From Sequoia sempervirens (taxonomy: Eukaryota; Streptophyta; Pinopsida; Cupressales; Cupressaceae): 64,000 bases of DNA. The notes under the pieces are model-generated. The model was not told the origin of the DNA. It did no database searches and saw only the letters and a program-made list of their open reading frames with translations. The stretch covers positions 568,097,469 to 568,161,468 of the forward strand of contig VDFB02193867.1 in assembly GCA_007258455.2 (NCBI GenBank). The letters run 5' to 3'. Numbering within the stretch: position 1 is the stretch's first letter; each line of letters starts with the position of its first letter. Shown here piece by piece: positions 48,634 through 59,120 of the stretch. The translations under genes were made by a program, and so were the position numbers.

Positions 48634-49640
48634 CTTGTTCAAGGATGGAAAGTGAAAATATTGAGTTCTAAAAATGAAATTTCATCAAGTACAAAAATAA
48701 AAGGTAATATCTTTCACTTGAGTGTTGCTAGTAAAAGTTGTTTGATTGCTCAAGTTGATGAAGATTGGTTATGGCATAGGAGGTTGTGTAATGTTAATTT
48801 TGATAATATTGTCAAAATAAGTTCCACTAAGGCTATGAGAGATCTACCTAAGTTGGTGAAACCTACTAATGCAATATGCAAGGAATGTCAATTGGGAAAG
48901 AAAACTAGGATTTCATTTCGAAGTAAAAAGCATTGTTCAAATGAATTGTTAGAGCTTGTGCATACTGATCTATGTGGTCCCTTTAAAGTGAGAAGTTTAC
49001 AAGGTTACAGGTATTTCATGTTACTCACTGATGACTATTCTAGAATGGTGTGGCTTACTTTCTTAAGGGAGAAATTTGAAGCACTTGAAAAGTTAAAAAT
49101 CTTTAAAGTTATGGTTGAGACTGAGACAGGTTTGAAGATTAAATGTCTGAGATCAGATCTAGAGGTGGTGAATTCACTTCCGGTGAATTTAATTCCTTTT
49201 TGTGAAGAACATGGAATAAAGAGACAATTATCTACACTGTGGACACTGCAGCAAAATGGAGTTGTGGAAAGGAAGAACAAAACAATTGAAGATGTTGGAA
49301 CTACGATGCCAGAAGGAAATATTCCTCATATCTATTGGAGAGAAGCTGTGATTACTGTTGTGTACACACTCAACCGAGTACAAATCAAAGGTGATACTAG
49401 TAAGACCCCTTTTGAGCTATGGATTGGTCAAAATCCTATTGTTATATACTTCAAGATATTTGAAAGAAAATTTCATACTAAGAGAGATGAAGACATATGA
49501 AAGTTTGATGCTAGGAGTGATGAAGGTACCTTTTTGGGTTATTCTACTAAAAGCAAAGCATACCGATGTTACAATAAAAGATTGAAGAAAATGGTTGAAA
49601 GTGAAAATGTTAAGGTTGATGAATACTTAGGTACACCATC
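48634..49640 (+). pseudogene. C1 integrase, decayed
   Basis: Open from 48634 to 49497 and readable beyond. Pre-integrase part: NIFHLSVASKSCLIAQ and DEDWLWHRRLCNVNF, where the second zinc-binding histidine (usually GHVNF) is asparagine, then CKECQLGKKTR. Core: LVHTDLCGPF (first D), CLRSDLEVV (second D; usual NGGEF lost) and QQNGVVERKNKTI (catalytic E present). The tail has TPFELWIGQNP, FDARSDEGTFLGYS and KAYRCYNKR after a TGA at 49498. All three catalytic acids survive. Confidence 0.9.
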
Positions 49641-49899
49641 CAGAACCTATGGGATATGACTCTGATGATTAGGATGACAATACAAATCAAGTGCAAATCA
49701 ATCAGGTAAATCAAGAAAATGAAGAAGGAGAAACTAGTTAAAGAGTAGAAGAGAGATCAAAAGAACCTGAAGTCGAAGAACATCCTAAGAAGACTCTAAA
49801 GTATGTAAGACTTAATCATTCAGAATATCAAATTATAGGTGATAAGAACAAAGGTGTCCAGACTAGGAGAAAGATTGTAGAAGATTATTGCTTGATATC

Positions 49900-50960
49900 A
49901 AAGACTAAGCCTACTAGTGTGAATGAAGCATGTAAAGATGATCATTGGGTTGAAGCAATGAAAGAAGAATTAAAATAGATTGAGAAAAATGATGCATGGA
50001 TTCTTGTTCCCATAGCTAAGGACAAGAATGTAATTGGAACCAAATGGATATTTAGAAACAAACTAAATGAGCAAGGTGAAGTGGTTAGAAACAAAGCAAG
50101 AATGGTATTTAAAGGATATTCACAGATGGAAGGAATTGATTTTGAAGAGACCTTTTCCCTTGTTGCTAGAATTGAAGCTGTAAGATTATTTCTTTCCTAT
50201 GCTTCTCACAAGAACTACAAAGTTTATCAGATGTATGTAAAATCAGCTTTTCTAAATGGTGAATTGGAAGAAGAAGTGTATGTTCAGCAACCTAATGGAT
50301 TACAGTTGACTGATAAGGAAGATATGGTGTGTCAGTTAAAGAAAGCATTGTATGGACTCAAGCAAGCCCCTAGAGCACGGTATGCAAGATTGGATAAGTA
50401 TTTACATTGAATCTTGGATTTGAAAAAGGTACTACTAATAGTAATATACATTATTTCAAGATTGATCATAATAGAGATTTGATTGTTGAAGTCTTTGTTG
50501 ATGATATCATTTTTGGAGGAGATGATGGTTTGTGCATGTAGTTTTCTAATGAGATGCATAATGAATTTGAGATGTCTATGATTAGTGAGATGCAATTTTT
50601 TTGGGATTGCAAATTACTCAATTATATAAAGGGATTTTTATATCTCAGTCCAAGTATGTGAAGGAATTGTTGAAGAAGTCCAGTATGGCAGATTCAAATC
50701 CAATTGGTACACCTATGGTGACCGGATGCAAGTTAACAACAAAAGATGATTCTCCTAGAGAAAATCAGACAAGATATAGATCAATGATTGGTGGATTGTT
50801 GTATTTAACTCAAACTAGGCTAGATATCATGAATGTTGTATGTATTATTGCAAGATTTCAAGCTAATCCGAAGGAATCTCATGTGACTACTGTGAAGACA
50901 ATTTTTAGATACTTGAAGGGAATTGTTATCTTGGCTGATGGTATCCTAAAGATGATGATC
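49900..50960 (+). pseudogene. C1 reverse transcriptase, decayed
   Basis: Contains [52 protein letters not shown] and [20 protein letters not shown], then [15 protein letters not shown]. The active-site loop reads VFVDDIIFGGDD (YVDD changed to FVDD) near 50491-50526 in another frame. The C-terminal part 50601-50969 has GIFISQSKYVKELLKK, NPIGTPMV and YRSMIGGLLYLTQTRLDI. Stops and at least two frame shifts at 50408-50600. Confidence 0.9.
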
Positions 50961-51444
50961 TTACTTTGAGTTCCTTTCCTGATGTTGACTGGGTAGGAGA
51001 TGTGAATGATAGAAAAAGTACTAGTGGTAGAGCATTTTTCTTGGGTAAGAAGCTAATTTCATGGTTAAGCAAGAAGCAAAATGCAATTTCCTTGTCTACT
51101 TGAAAGGTCAAATACATTGTTGTTGATAACAATTGTACTCAAGTCCTATGGATGAAGCATATGTTGAAGGATATCACAGTTGTATATGATGAACCTATTG
51201 CTATATTCTATGATAACTCAAGTGCTATTAACATTTCCAAGAATCTGGTGCTGCATTCAAAAACAAAGCATATATCTATCAAGTTTCACTTTTTGAGGGA
51301 GAAGGTAAGTGAAAAGAAATTCAGACAGAAGTATGTGCCTACTAAGGAGCAGATTGTAGATATTTTTACCAAGTCGTTGCCTAAGGATACTTTTGATTAT
51401 CTTAGAGGGAAGTTAGGGGTGATTACCCCTCCTATTCAGAACTA
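50961..51444 (+). pseudogene. C1 RNase H, decayed
   Basis: FPDVDWVGDVNDRKSTSG (first D), FFLGKKLISWLSKKQNAISL, a TGA at 51102 followed by KVKYIVVDNN (the catalytic E of AEAEY is lost), VLWMKHMLKD, FYDNSSAINISKN (D) and HISIKFHFLREKV, then VDIFTKSLPKD (last D). The polyprotein stops near 51444. Confidence 0.9.
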
Positions 51445-51746
51445 AGGATGCATTGCATTGCATCAGTCTATGCATTTCATAATCATATCTTGTTTCACAT
51501 TGATGTTGTAGTGGTTGCTACTCAGGGGGAGTAGTCAAATGGTTCAAATATTTGGTTCAGACCTTAGAGATCTTTGTCATTGATGTCAAAGGGGGAGAAG
51601 AGTATTGTGAAAAAATGGGATTATTTGAGGAGAAGAGTCTTATGGGGAGAAATATTATGTGAAAGTATTGAGGAGAAGATGAGTCAGAACCTAACCAGGA
51701 GTTAGTTGTGTTGATGGTGTTTTTCACATCATGTGTTGCCATCAAT

Positions 51747-51761
51747 GCCAAAGAGGGAGAT
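51747..51761 (+). other. C1 polypurine tract
   Basis: Purine-rich AAAGAGGGAGA just before the 3' LTR start TGTTGGATG at 51762. Confidence 0.7.
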
Positions 51762-53008
51762 TGTTGGATGTTGTGGTTATGTTTCTGATATGTGATTTTC
51801 ATTGATTCCAACACTATTAGCATAAATTAATTTCAAGTTGTATATGTCGAGGATATTGAGAAAATTGTAATAAATGAGTTGCAGGTTGTTAGTGGTAAAG
51901 TGAAGTTCAATCTAGCCGAAATAATGGTGGTTATTTGTATAAGTTGTTGATTAGAGGTTGTGGACTAAAGGGTTTGTTCCTGAGTGTATCTATTTTATCC
52001 ACATCAAGTTTTAGAGTTCAGCATGAATATTTGATCGAGTTATGAAAATTTTCATTCTAACAATTTTTATGTTTCTTCAGTTGGTGTTCCTAATTGAAGA
52101 TGATGTTATTTGAGTTAGTTTAGTTCTTGCGGATTCTTATCTTATGATTCATGTTTCTTGTGTATGTTTCAAGATCATTCTCTATCTTTCTTTCGTATCT
52201 GCATTGATCGTTGTGCTCATGTTCTGAGATTTTCTCTTGTGTGTTCATGTTTTTCTTGTTCTTGGCCGACATAGTGTTTGTAGCGTGTTGTGGATCTTCG
52301 AGGAGAAATTAATTATAGTTTTTTTTGTTGAAGATTTTTTTTTGGGTCCTCACTAAGCTATGGTCAACCATGGTTGATTCACATTAATAATCTTTAATTT
52401 TTTGGGCCAACAATTTATATTCATTTTATTATTTTTGTTGAAGCTGACTTGTAGAGATGATATTTCTTGTTGTGAATATATACAAAAGTGATTTCTCATT
52501 TCATTTGGTGTATGAAGAATGTGTGTGTGCATGAATAATGTTCTAAATAATTTGAAGGAAGATCAGAGTGTGAAAAAGAGTGAAGAAGAATGGAGAAGTG
52601 TTCATGTGCTTAACTGGAACTATAATTAGGCATTAATAGATGCTATTTTCTCAGTTCAAAATCTAGATCACTGTAATCCGAATCTCTTTGAAAGATAGTA
52701 TGTCTTCCTTTGTAATTGAGCAATGAGCTCTAGGCAATATGCTTGAATACATGTGCATTCCCCATATTTAATTTTCATTATACTTTTAATAGGGTATAAT
52801 CTTGTGGACTGACCTCCACCATGGTTTTTCCCCTAACAGGGTTTCCACATAAAAATCTTGGTGTTATGTGTGTTTTTGATGTGTTGATTTATGTTTTCAT
52901 GGCTAATTATCACATCTAAGAATAAGGTTAATAAGTTGAATAAGTTTTGAATTTTTGTGACAACTGATTCACCCCCCCTCTTAGTTGTCTTCCCTTGTAT
53001 TTCCAACA
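51762..53008 (+). repeat. C1 3' LTR
   Basis: 1247 bp, TGTTGGATGTTGTGG to TATTTCCAACA, followed by target copy AATTC. Confidence 0.9.
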
Positions 53009-54568
53009 AATTCAACATTATAAAATTTATTCAATAACATTATCACATCAATCTAGAAGGCTTATAACTTAAACTTAATGTTAAACTAGTGTTGTAATGT
53101 GTCCCACACATTCACATTAGTTCTTGTGCCTTCCTAGGCTATGTGGACCACATTTTAGTGTTGTAAAGTGTATTTAATTACATTTTTACATTGAATTATG
53201 TGTCTCAAGCCCTAATTGACCTTTATATCATCATTAAACCTTATTTAAACCTTTACATTGAATTATGTGTCTCAAGCCCTAATTGACCTTATTTAAACCT
53301 TATTTCCTTATCTCCTGGCATCTTAGCTGTCAAATTGGCCACTGTGGAACCCATTCACCATGCATGGTGAATCATTCCCATCCAGGTGGGACCCATTCAA
53401 CATGTATGGTGAATCAGTCCCATTGGGCCGAATTTTGACATTTTAGTGGGAAAAAAGTGAAATTTAAGTTTATTATTTCCTTATGTCAGCTTGTGATGAG
53501 GTATTAACAAGAAAATAAGGTGAAATTCCTATAAATATAAGTCTCTTAACTCATTTTCACATCCATTCTTCATCATTCATCCACCAATCTTCCATCTCAA
53601 GTCAAGCAACTCAGGGTTTTAACATTACAAGTCACCAAGACGTCAATTTTTAGACATTCAAGGGTAGATCCTTCTTGTTTTATTGCAAACCTTCAAGATC
53701 AAACATCATGGCAAGGTAATCAACTCCATTATTGCATGTTTCATTCCATTCTTTCATCATTTTTGTTTAATTACCTAAAAGGGGTTTGACCAAGGCAAAC
53801 CCTCATGCCCTAACATTCAACATCTCTCTCTCTTGTCTTGTGTGTTTGCAAATTTAGGACTATTGCAAGCTTGGAAATCATTGAGGATTAATTTTCAAGT
53901 TTGCTCAAGTCTTCTCTTCATTCAACAAGTCAAAATATCAACAAAATCTCACTTTCAAACTCGTAAATTAGAGTTTCAAAAGTGGACACTTGTAGGAAGT
54001 CAAAGTGTAGACCGAGAGCTCCATAATTCACCTTTGAATAACCAAAAATTCAGAAGTGATCATTTTCCATGAGTGACGAATGAGTCCCACTTCTAGGTCA
54101 ATTTTGTGTTTTCTACATTTTTAGATACCCTTTTGTCAGAAACAGGTTTCAGCTCAGTTTTGCAAAACTAGGATTGATTCACCCAAAATGGAAAATGAGT
54201 CCCAGCAGGCCCAAAAATCACCATCAGCAGCATTTCAAGTGTCATTTCCAGCATTTTTCCACATTCCAAGTGCACATTTTCAATTTCATCCACTTTTGTT
54301 ATAATTTGCATTCATTTCTAGGTGTTTTCTGCATATCATAATGTTTTCTAAAACACTCTACATTTCCCTAGTTTCCATTCAATAATCAATCAATATTATT
54401 AGTTTCTTGCATTCAAACATTACATCTATTCATATTTCATGCATATTCCACCCATATCACATTAATATTTGAATGTGAACATAAGCATGTTTGGCCCATC
54501 TTTCTCCCTTTAGGTGAAAAACCCTAGAAGTGCTAGAAAGCAAGTGGGTCCCAAAAATCTACGTTTCA
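53009..54568 (+). repeat. GypA 5' LTR, second part
   Basis: Continues the LTR at AATTCAACATTATAAAAT and ends AATCTACGTTTCA. Holds its four palindromes (two at about 53345-53420, then about 54058-54090 and 54170-54205). A ~55-base block with TTTACATTGAATTATGTGTC is duplicated at about 53186 and 53256. Confidence 0.85.
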
Positions 54569-55144
54569 TTTTGGTGAACCTAATTTTCAAACACTTTCTT
54601 ATATGATTTTGAGTCCTTCATAATCATAGATCTACCTTTCATTTCCCTTGCATTAGGGTTTGTATGATTTATTTGCATGCTAGGTGTTACATTTTGCATT
54701 TATAAAATGTGCATTTAGGTTGCATTGTGGGCATCTAAATTCATTTAGATTTTCTGAAATTCTATATTTTTCACTTAGGTTTGCATCATAGCTCTCAGAA
54801 ACCATAAAAATCCCTCACAAATTTCTAAAATTTCTGAAAAAGTCTATACTAGGACTCATTCGCCACCTTGGGCGAATCGGTCCCTTTTGACCCCTGAAAC
54901 TGCATTTTACAGAACTGAAAAGTCTCTTTTTAAGCTTTTGTTTGGTGCCTTAACCTACCCATATCAGTTAGTTGCATTTCTTTAACATGCATTTCATTAG
55001 ATCTAGATTAAAATTGCTTATTTCATGCATTGTTTAATTTCACTTTTGTATTCACAACATTTCACTTTCATATTGTTGCATTGTGTAAATAGAAAATTAG
55101 CTTACTTAAAAACTAAAAATTGCATTTCTTTTTAAGTCCTTACA
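54569..55144 (+). other. GypA leader, with a fifth palindrome
   Basis: Untranslated leader. At about 54852-54886 it holds GGACTCATTCGCC / GGGCGAATCGGTCCC, the same palindrome type as in the LTRs but outside them. Primer-site identity was not assigned. Confidence 0.55.
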
Positions 55145-56576
55145 TTGTACTTTCTTTCCTTTTTCATCATAACATGTTTTCTTTCAAAATATGTGGCTTT
55201 GATTTCGTTAATAGTGGATTGTATAAGTACAACATTCCCTCTTATGAGTTCACTTTTTTATTACCACAATGAGGACTTTGTGAAACATGATCAAATCGTT
55301 GACACAATCCTTAATATTACATTGCCCATTGGTGATAATGGTAGTGTCGAAAATCATCATAATCATACTTGTTATTCTCCCGATACCTCTCCTATTAGTG
55401 ACGAAGGTATCTTAGTGCAAGAAGTTACAATCCTTGAGGGTCTTGATTGTCCATCACCTTATTCCCCTTTGGACGATGCTAGACAACAAGAACATGAGAT
55501 CATAGAAACATTCCTAAACATCACCTTACCAAGTCTCCATGGTCCATACAATCAAACTTGTTTGGCTCCTAATATCCCTCCTCGATGTAAAGAGGATAGG
55601 TTGGTGTTAGAAGACATCCCTATTAAGACTCATGAAACCCTTGATCCTCGCTTCCCTAATGCTCCCCCTATTTGGGAAAACCTATTTGAAAATCATAATG
55701 GTCCTTCTCTTGATGCCTCTCCTATTTGTGATGAAGCTCCTTTACAAACCTCAAACTTGGATGAACATATTACAAGCTCTCCTAGTAGGGTAGATAGTAT
55801 GGAACAAGAGAATGGAACAAGAGAATGATACCTTGGAAAAAACCAATAATCAAATAGAATCTTCCCCTAATCTCCCCACTATCAATTATCAAACACATCC
55901 AACCATTAATAACTCCCTTAGTTGCGATGAAGTTATTTTGAATGAACCAAACCTTAATTATCACAAACATGTAGTTTTTTGTTCTCCTAAAAAATCTCCT
56001 TCTAGGGAGGATATTATGACCTGAGACAAATATATAACATTGGCACTAATGATAGTATGCCCTTCAAAGACAATCTAGACTCTCACTTGTTAAGGGATGT
56101 TAACATTATTCAACCTCAAATCATCCTTTACCCACTGTCACATAAACCTTCGCCTAAACCCGAGTTTACTCTTTATCCACCTTCACACAAACAAAAACCT
56201 CAACATAAACCTGAGTTCACCCTCTACCCACCTCAAAATAATGTGTTGCAGCAACCAAGTTACAATACCATTGCTCATACATATAGCACTCGAAATAATC
56301 TACAACCACCACAACCAAGCCCATCCTCCTTACCTTTACCCAATCTTCCTAGTGCTCCTCGTTACCTCCCACATGCAAAGGAGTATGATCTTGTTGAACA
56401 ATTAAAGAATAATCCTACTAAAATATCATTATGGGACCTTATTCAAGCCTCCCCTCGCTATCACATCATGATCCAATCAGCCTTCCAACAAGTTCTTGTC
56501 CCTTCTAATGTGCAACCAACTAACATTGCAGCCATGATCCAAGGAATAAATGCTAACATTGTTTTCCACTAAGGTG
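55145..56576 (+). pseudogene. GypA gag-like protein, with frameshifts
   Basis: Three open pieces in order: 55145-55828, 55812-56024 and 56057-56572. The first likely starts at MSSLFYYHNEDFVKHD and repeats SPISDEG / ASPICDEA-type acidic motifs. A 13-base tandem duplication at 55801-55826 shifts the frame. The third has proline-rich repeats (EFTLYPPSHKQ, EFTLYPPQ) and then KEYDLVEQLKNNPTKISLWD and VLVPSNVQPTNIAAMI. This last part matches the conserved segment that precedes the protease in many plant Gypsy polyproteins (YDLVEQL..TPA.ISLLDLL). A classical gag core with retrotrans_gag motifs is not obvious. Confidence 0.6.
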
Positions 56577-56940
56577 AACTCCCCCCTTGCAAGTGCAAAA
56601 CAAAATGATGCTTTCATGATCATTTCTCAATACAATCGAATAGGGATAAAGAAAACCCTTATTGATAATGGTTCTACCCTTAATGTGTGTAGTGTGAATC
56701 TCCTTGATAGATTGTGTGTTGACAAGTCACAAATAATACCTAATTTTGTCTCTATTTGAGGATTTGATAATATAATAAAGAAACCGCTCGGTGCAATCAC
56801 TTTACCTATTATAGTTGGGGTGGTTACTTTGCAAACTCTTATTCATGTCATGCCTTATGATCTTTTATATAATCTTCGTTTAGGAAAACCATGGATGCAT
56901 GAGATGAATGCAGTTCCTTCCACCCTTCATCATATATGAA
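56577..56940 (+). pseudogene. GypA retropepsin
   Basis: NDAFMIISQYNRIGIKKTLI followed by DNGSTLNVCSVNLLDRL has the Gypsy aspartic protease active site. Then GFDNIIKKPLGAITLPIIVG and LLYNLRLGKPWMHEMNAVPS form the second half with the usual LGRPW-type signature. A TGA at 56758 interrupts it. Homologous piece by piece to the split G2 protease on the minus strand (19.8 and 17.8 kb). Confidence 0.8.
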
Positions 56941-57279
56941 ATATGTCTATAACAATCACATTTATCAAGTTGAAGTAAATACTAAGCCTGAAAGTTGCTT
57001 GCAGCTTGAAAAAGGAGCTACAAGTCCTCTAAAAACATTGATTCTAGTTCATCCAATATAGAACCTCTTGAAACAGAAAAAAACAATACAGAATTAGTGT
57101 CTAAATTATTTGGTGATGATTGGGGATCCTTAGAATTCACACCATAATTAATGGGGGAATACATAATCACAAAAAAGAAATATGAGAAACAAGAACAACC
57201 AACCATCATAACAACACAAAATTCAGACAACTGTTTGAAAGCATCCACCTCCACTTTAGACAAATAAGAAAACTACACA

Positions 57280-57480
57280 ATCACCTTTGACAGTGCTTAT
57301 GACCAACCACCACCCAATCCAAAAGAAATGAAGAATATTTATGGAAAAGGTTATGAACTCATGAAACAATAGGGATATAGTGGAATAGGATGTGGTGCTC
57401 GAGAACAAGGTATCCACAACCCTATAGAGCTTAACACACAACAAATGACTCATGGTCTTGGTTATTGTCCTTTGTATGAG
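57280..57480 (+). pseudogene. GypA G-patch-like segment
   Basis: Reads MKNIYGKGYELMKQ, a TAG, then GYSGIGCGAREQGIHNPIEL and THGLGYCP. The spaced glycines with QGI and a final GLGY resemble the G-patch domain that some plant Gypsy elements have after the protease. G-patch domains bind RNA. No equivalent was clear in G2. Confidence 0.5.
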
Positions 57481-57960
57481 ATCAACAAACCTTCACGTAA
57501 CATCAACAATATCACCAAACATACTCCTAAATTATTCTTAAATGAACACCTCAACACTAGTGGTCTTGAACATCATCATTTACCAAACATGCAAAACACA
57601 ACTACACCTTCGCTTAATGTCAATGTTGTCTCACAAAACACTCATGATTTGAATTCGTTAGATTTTATATCTTCCTATGATGGAGAGAACAAATTCTCTC
57701 AATCCAAAGAGTCTTGCATAAGTATGACATCTACTACTAAGCAAGATGAATCTTTGACGCAAGCCACAAGACCACCTTCAACCATTAATCAAGAGGGTAT
57801 CTTTTCAAGACTCCTCCAAGATCACTTGATCACCCTCCCTCTAAGAACTCATAAGAAATGTTATAACAAAACTTCATTCTACGCCTACCATAGAGTTCAT
57901 GGTCACTCCACTAATGAATGTCAGACTTTGACTCATAAAATCCAACATTTTTAGGAGTTT
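57481..57960 (+). pseudogene. GypA knuckle-like C-terminal segment
   Basis: Continues the frame of the G-patch segment to TAG at about 57952. It has a long polar linker, then GIFSRLLQDHLITLPLRTHK and YHRVHGHSTNECQTLTHKI. The last block is the plant Gypsy gag-type knuckle relative (YHR..GHST..C..LK..I), which normally lies before the protease. Here it follows the protease and G-patch, and no RT follows. Confidence 0.65.
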
Positions 57961-59107
57961 GGTATCCTTTCCTCTGTGGGGGAACCTAATTCCTCAAATT
58001 GATACCGATTTTCACTCTTGCTTACATTTCATTAATTGTTTTGGCTCACCTTTGTCTTGCACTCAGTGGGGGAAAGGGGTTTAGCAATCCTTTTCCTTGT
58101 ATGTCACTTGTGGTTGCCTCCCTCGGTTAGTCATTATCCTTTCATGAATACATAAGAGCAAGCTTGGGATGTGGACAACCTGCCTTAAGTTGGCTCGCAT
58201 ATGACATACTTCCCTTTTTCATGACGTGGCTTATTGGAAACATATGACTTGGCATAGGGCTTTCTAAGTAAGCTCTCATGTTCTCCTTCTTCTACTTTAA
58301 TTCAATTTCTCATAGTACGGGTGCTCGTAACTACTTTAAAGTGGGGGCATACATCACCACTCACATTTCATTGCGTGATTTATTTCTTCTTATGATGTGT
58401 CCTTTTCTTGGTGGAGTCATTGGGCTTGATTCCCTCCAAAAGTGTGATAATTATTTTGAATTATCCACTCTTGGAGACATTGAGCATGATGTTCCCTAAG
58501 ATGAGACCTTGCATGAACAAAGAAAAATCCCTTTGAATAATCCTTACACTATTCCACATTAACAATGTCTATGAGTGTGAAGCATATGAAGTTTTTCTTA
58601 CATCATAGAGCTTGAAAACCATTTTCCTTTGTGGCACCTTATTAAATTTATCAGGAGGTATAACTTTGGTATGGTTGAGCGGGAAGGCCATTCTAAGGCA
58701 CGAATTTCCCCATAGCCACCTATGTGTTTGAGTACATACCAACTAGCGTATGTTTCTCACCTTTTGGGATTTCTCACCCTGCGAAAAATTAGAAGTTATG
58801 TGGCCCTAGAGTGAGTATGTTGTGGACTTCTCACCCGATGGAAAACCAAGAGTTTCATCACCCCAAAGTGAGTATTAATTTTTTTTTCAAAACAAACTAG
58901 CCTAGATCTAATCCACAACTAGTTGGACAGATGATCGAAGCTTGATCCACCTTTTTCATCTTTCTCTTTCTTGTCATTGCATGATTTTGTATCTTGATGG
59001 TTTGAATTAGTATCTTGGATCCTGGGGGCTTGTGTAACCTCCTTTTATTTTTTTCATCCTTTGTTAACCACATTTGAAGACTTGGATCTCTCTTGAATGT
59101 ATACTTT
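57961..59107 (+). other. GypA 3' untranslated internal region
   Basis: No pol-related motif is found in any frame. CAATGTCTATGAGTGTGAAG and similar text has no identity that I can name. Ends at the polypurine tract. Confidence 0.5.
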
Positions 59108-59120
59108 AGTGGGGGCTAAA
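59108..59120 (+). other. GypA polypurine tract
   Basis: AGTGGGGGCTAAA before LTR start TGTGCC, identical to the tract at 9253-9265. Confidence 0.85.

Larger units (their letters stand above)
44228..53008 (+). mobile_element. C1: Copia element inserted in the GypA 5' LTR
   Basis: An 8.8-kb segment including a nested solo LTR, so about 7.0 kb on its own. LTRs of 1212 and 1247 bp, a primer site after the first, and gag, protease, integrase, RT and RNase H in Copia order. Target duplication is AATTT (44223-44227) and AATTC (53009-53013); the uninterrupted sequence CCTAATTCAACATTATAAAATG in related LTRs shows the empty site. Many stops and frame shifts: inactive. The two LTRs differ visibly, so the insertion is old. 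Confidence 0.9.
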
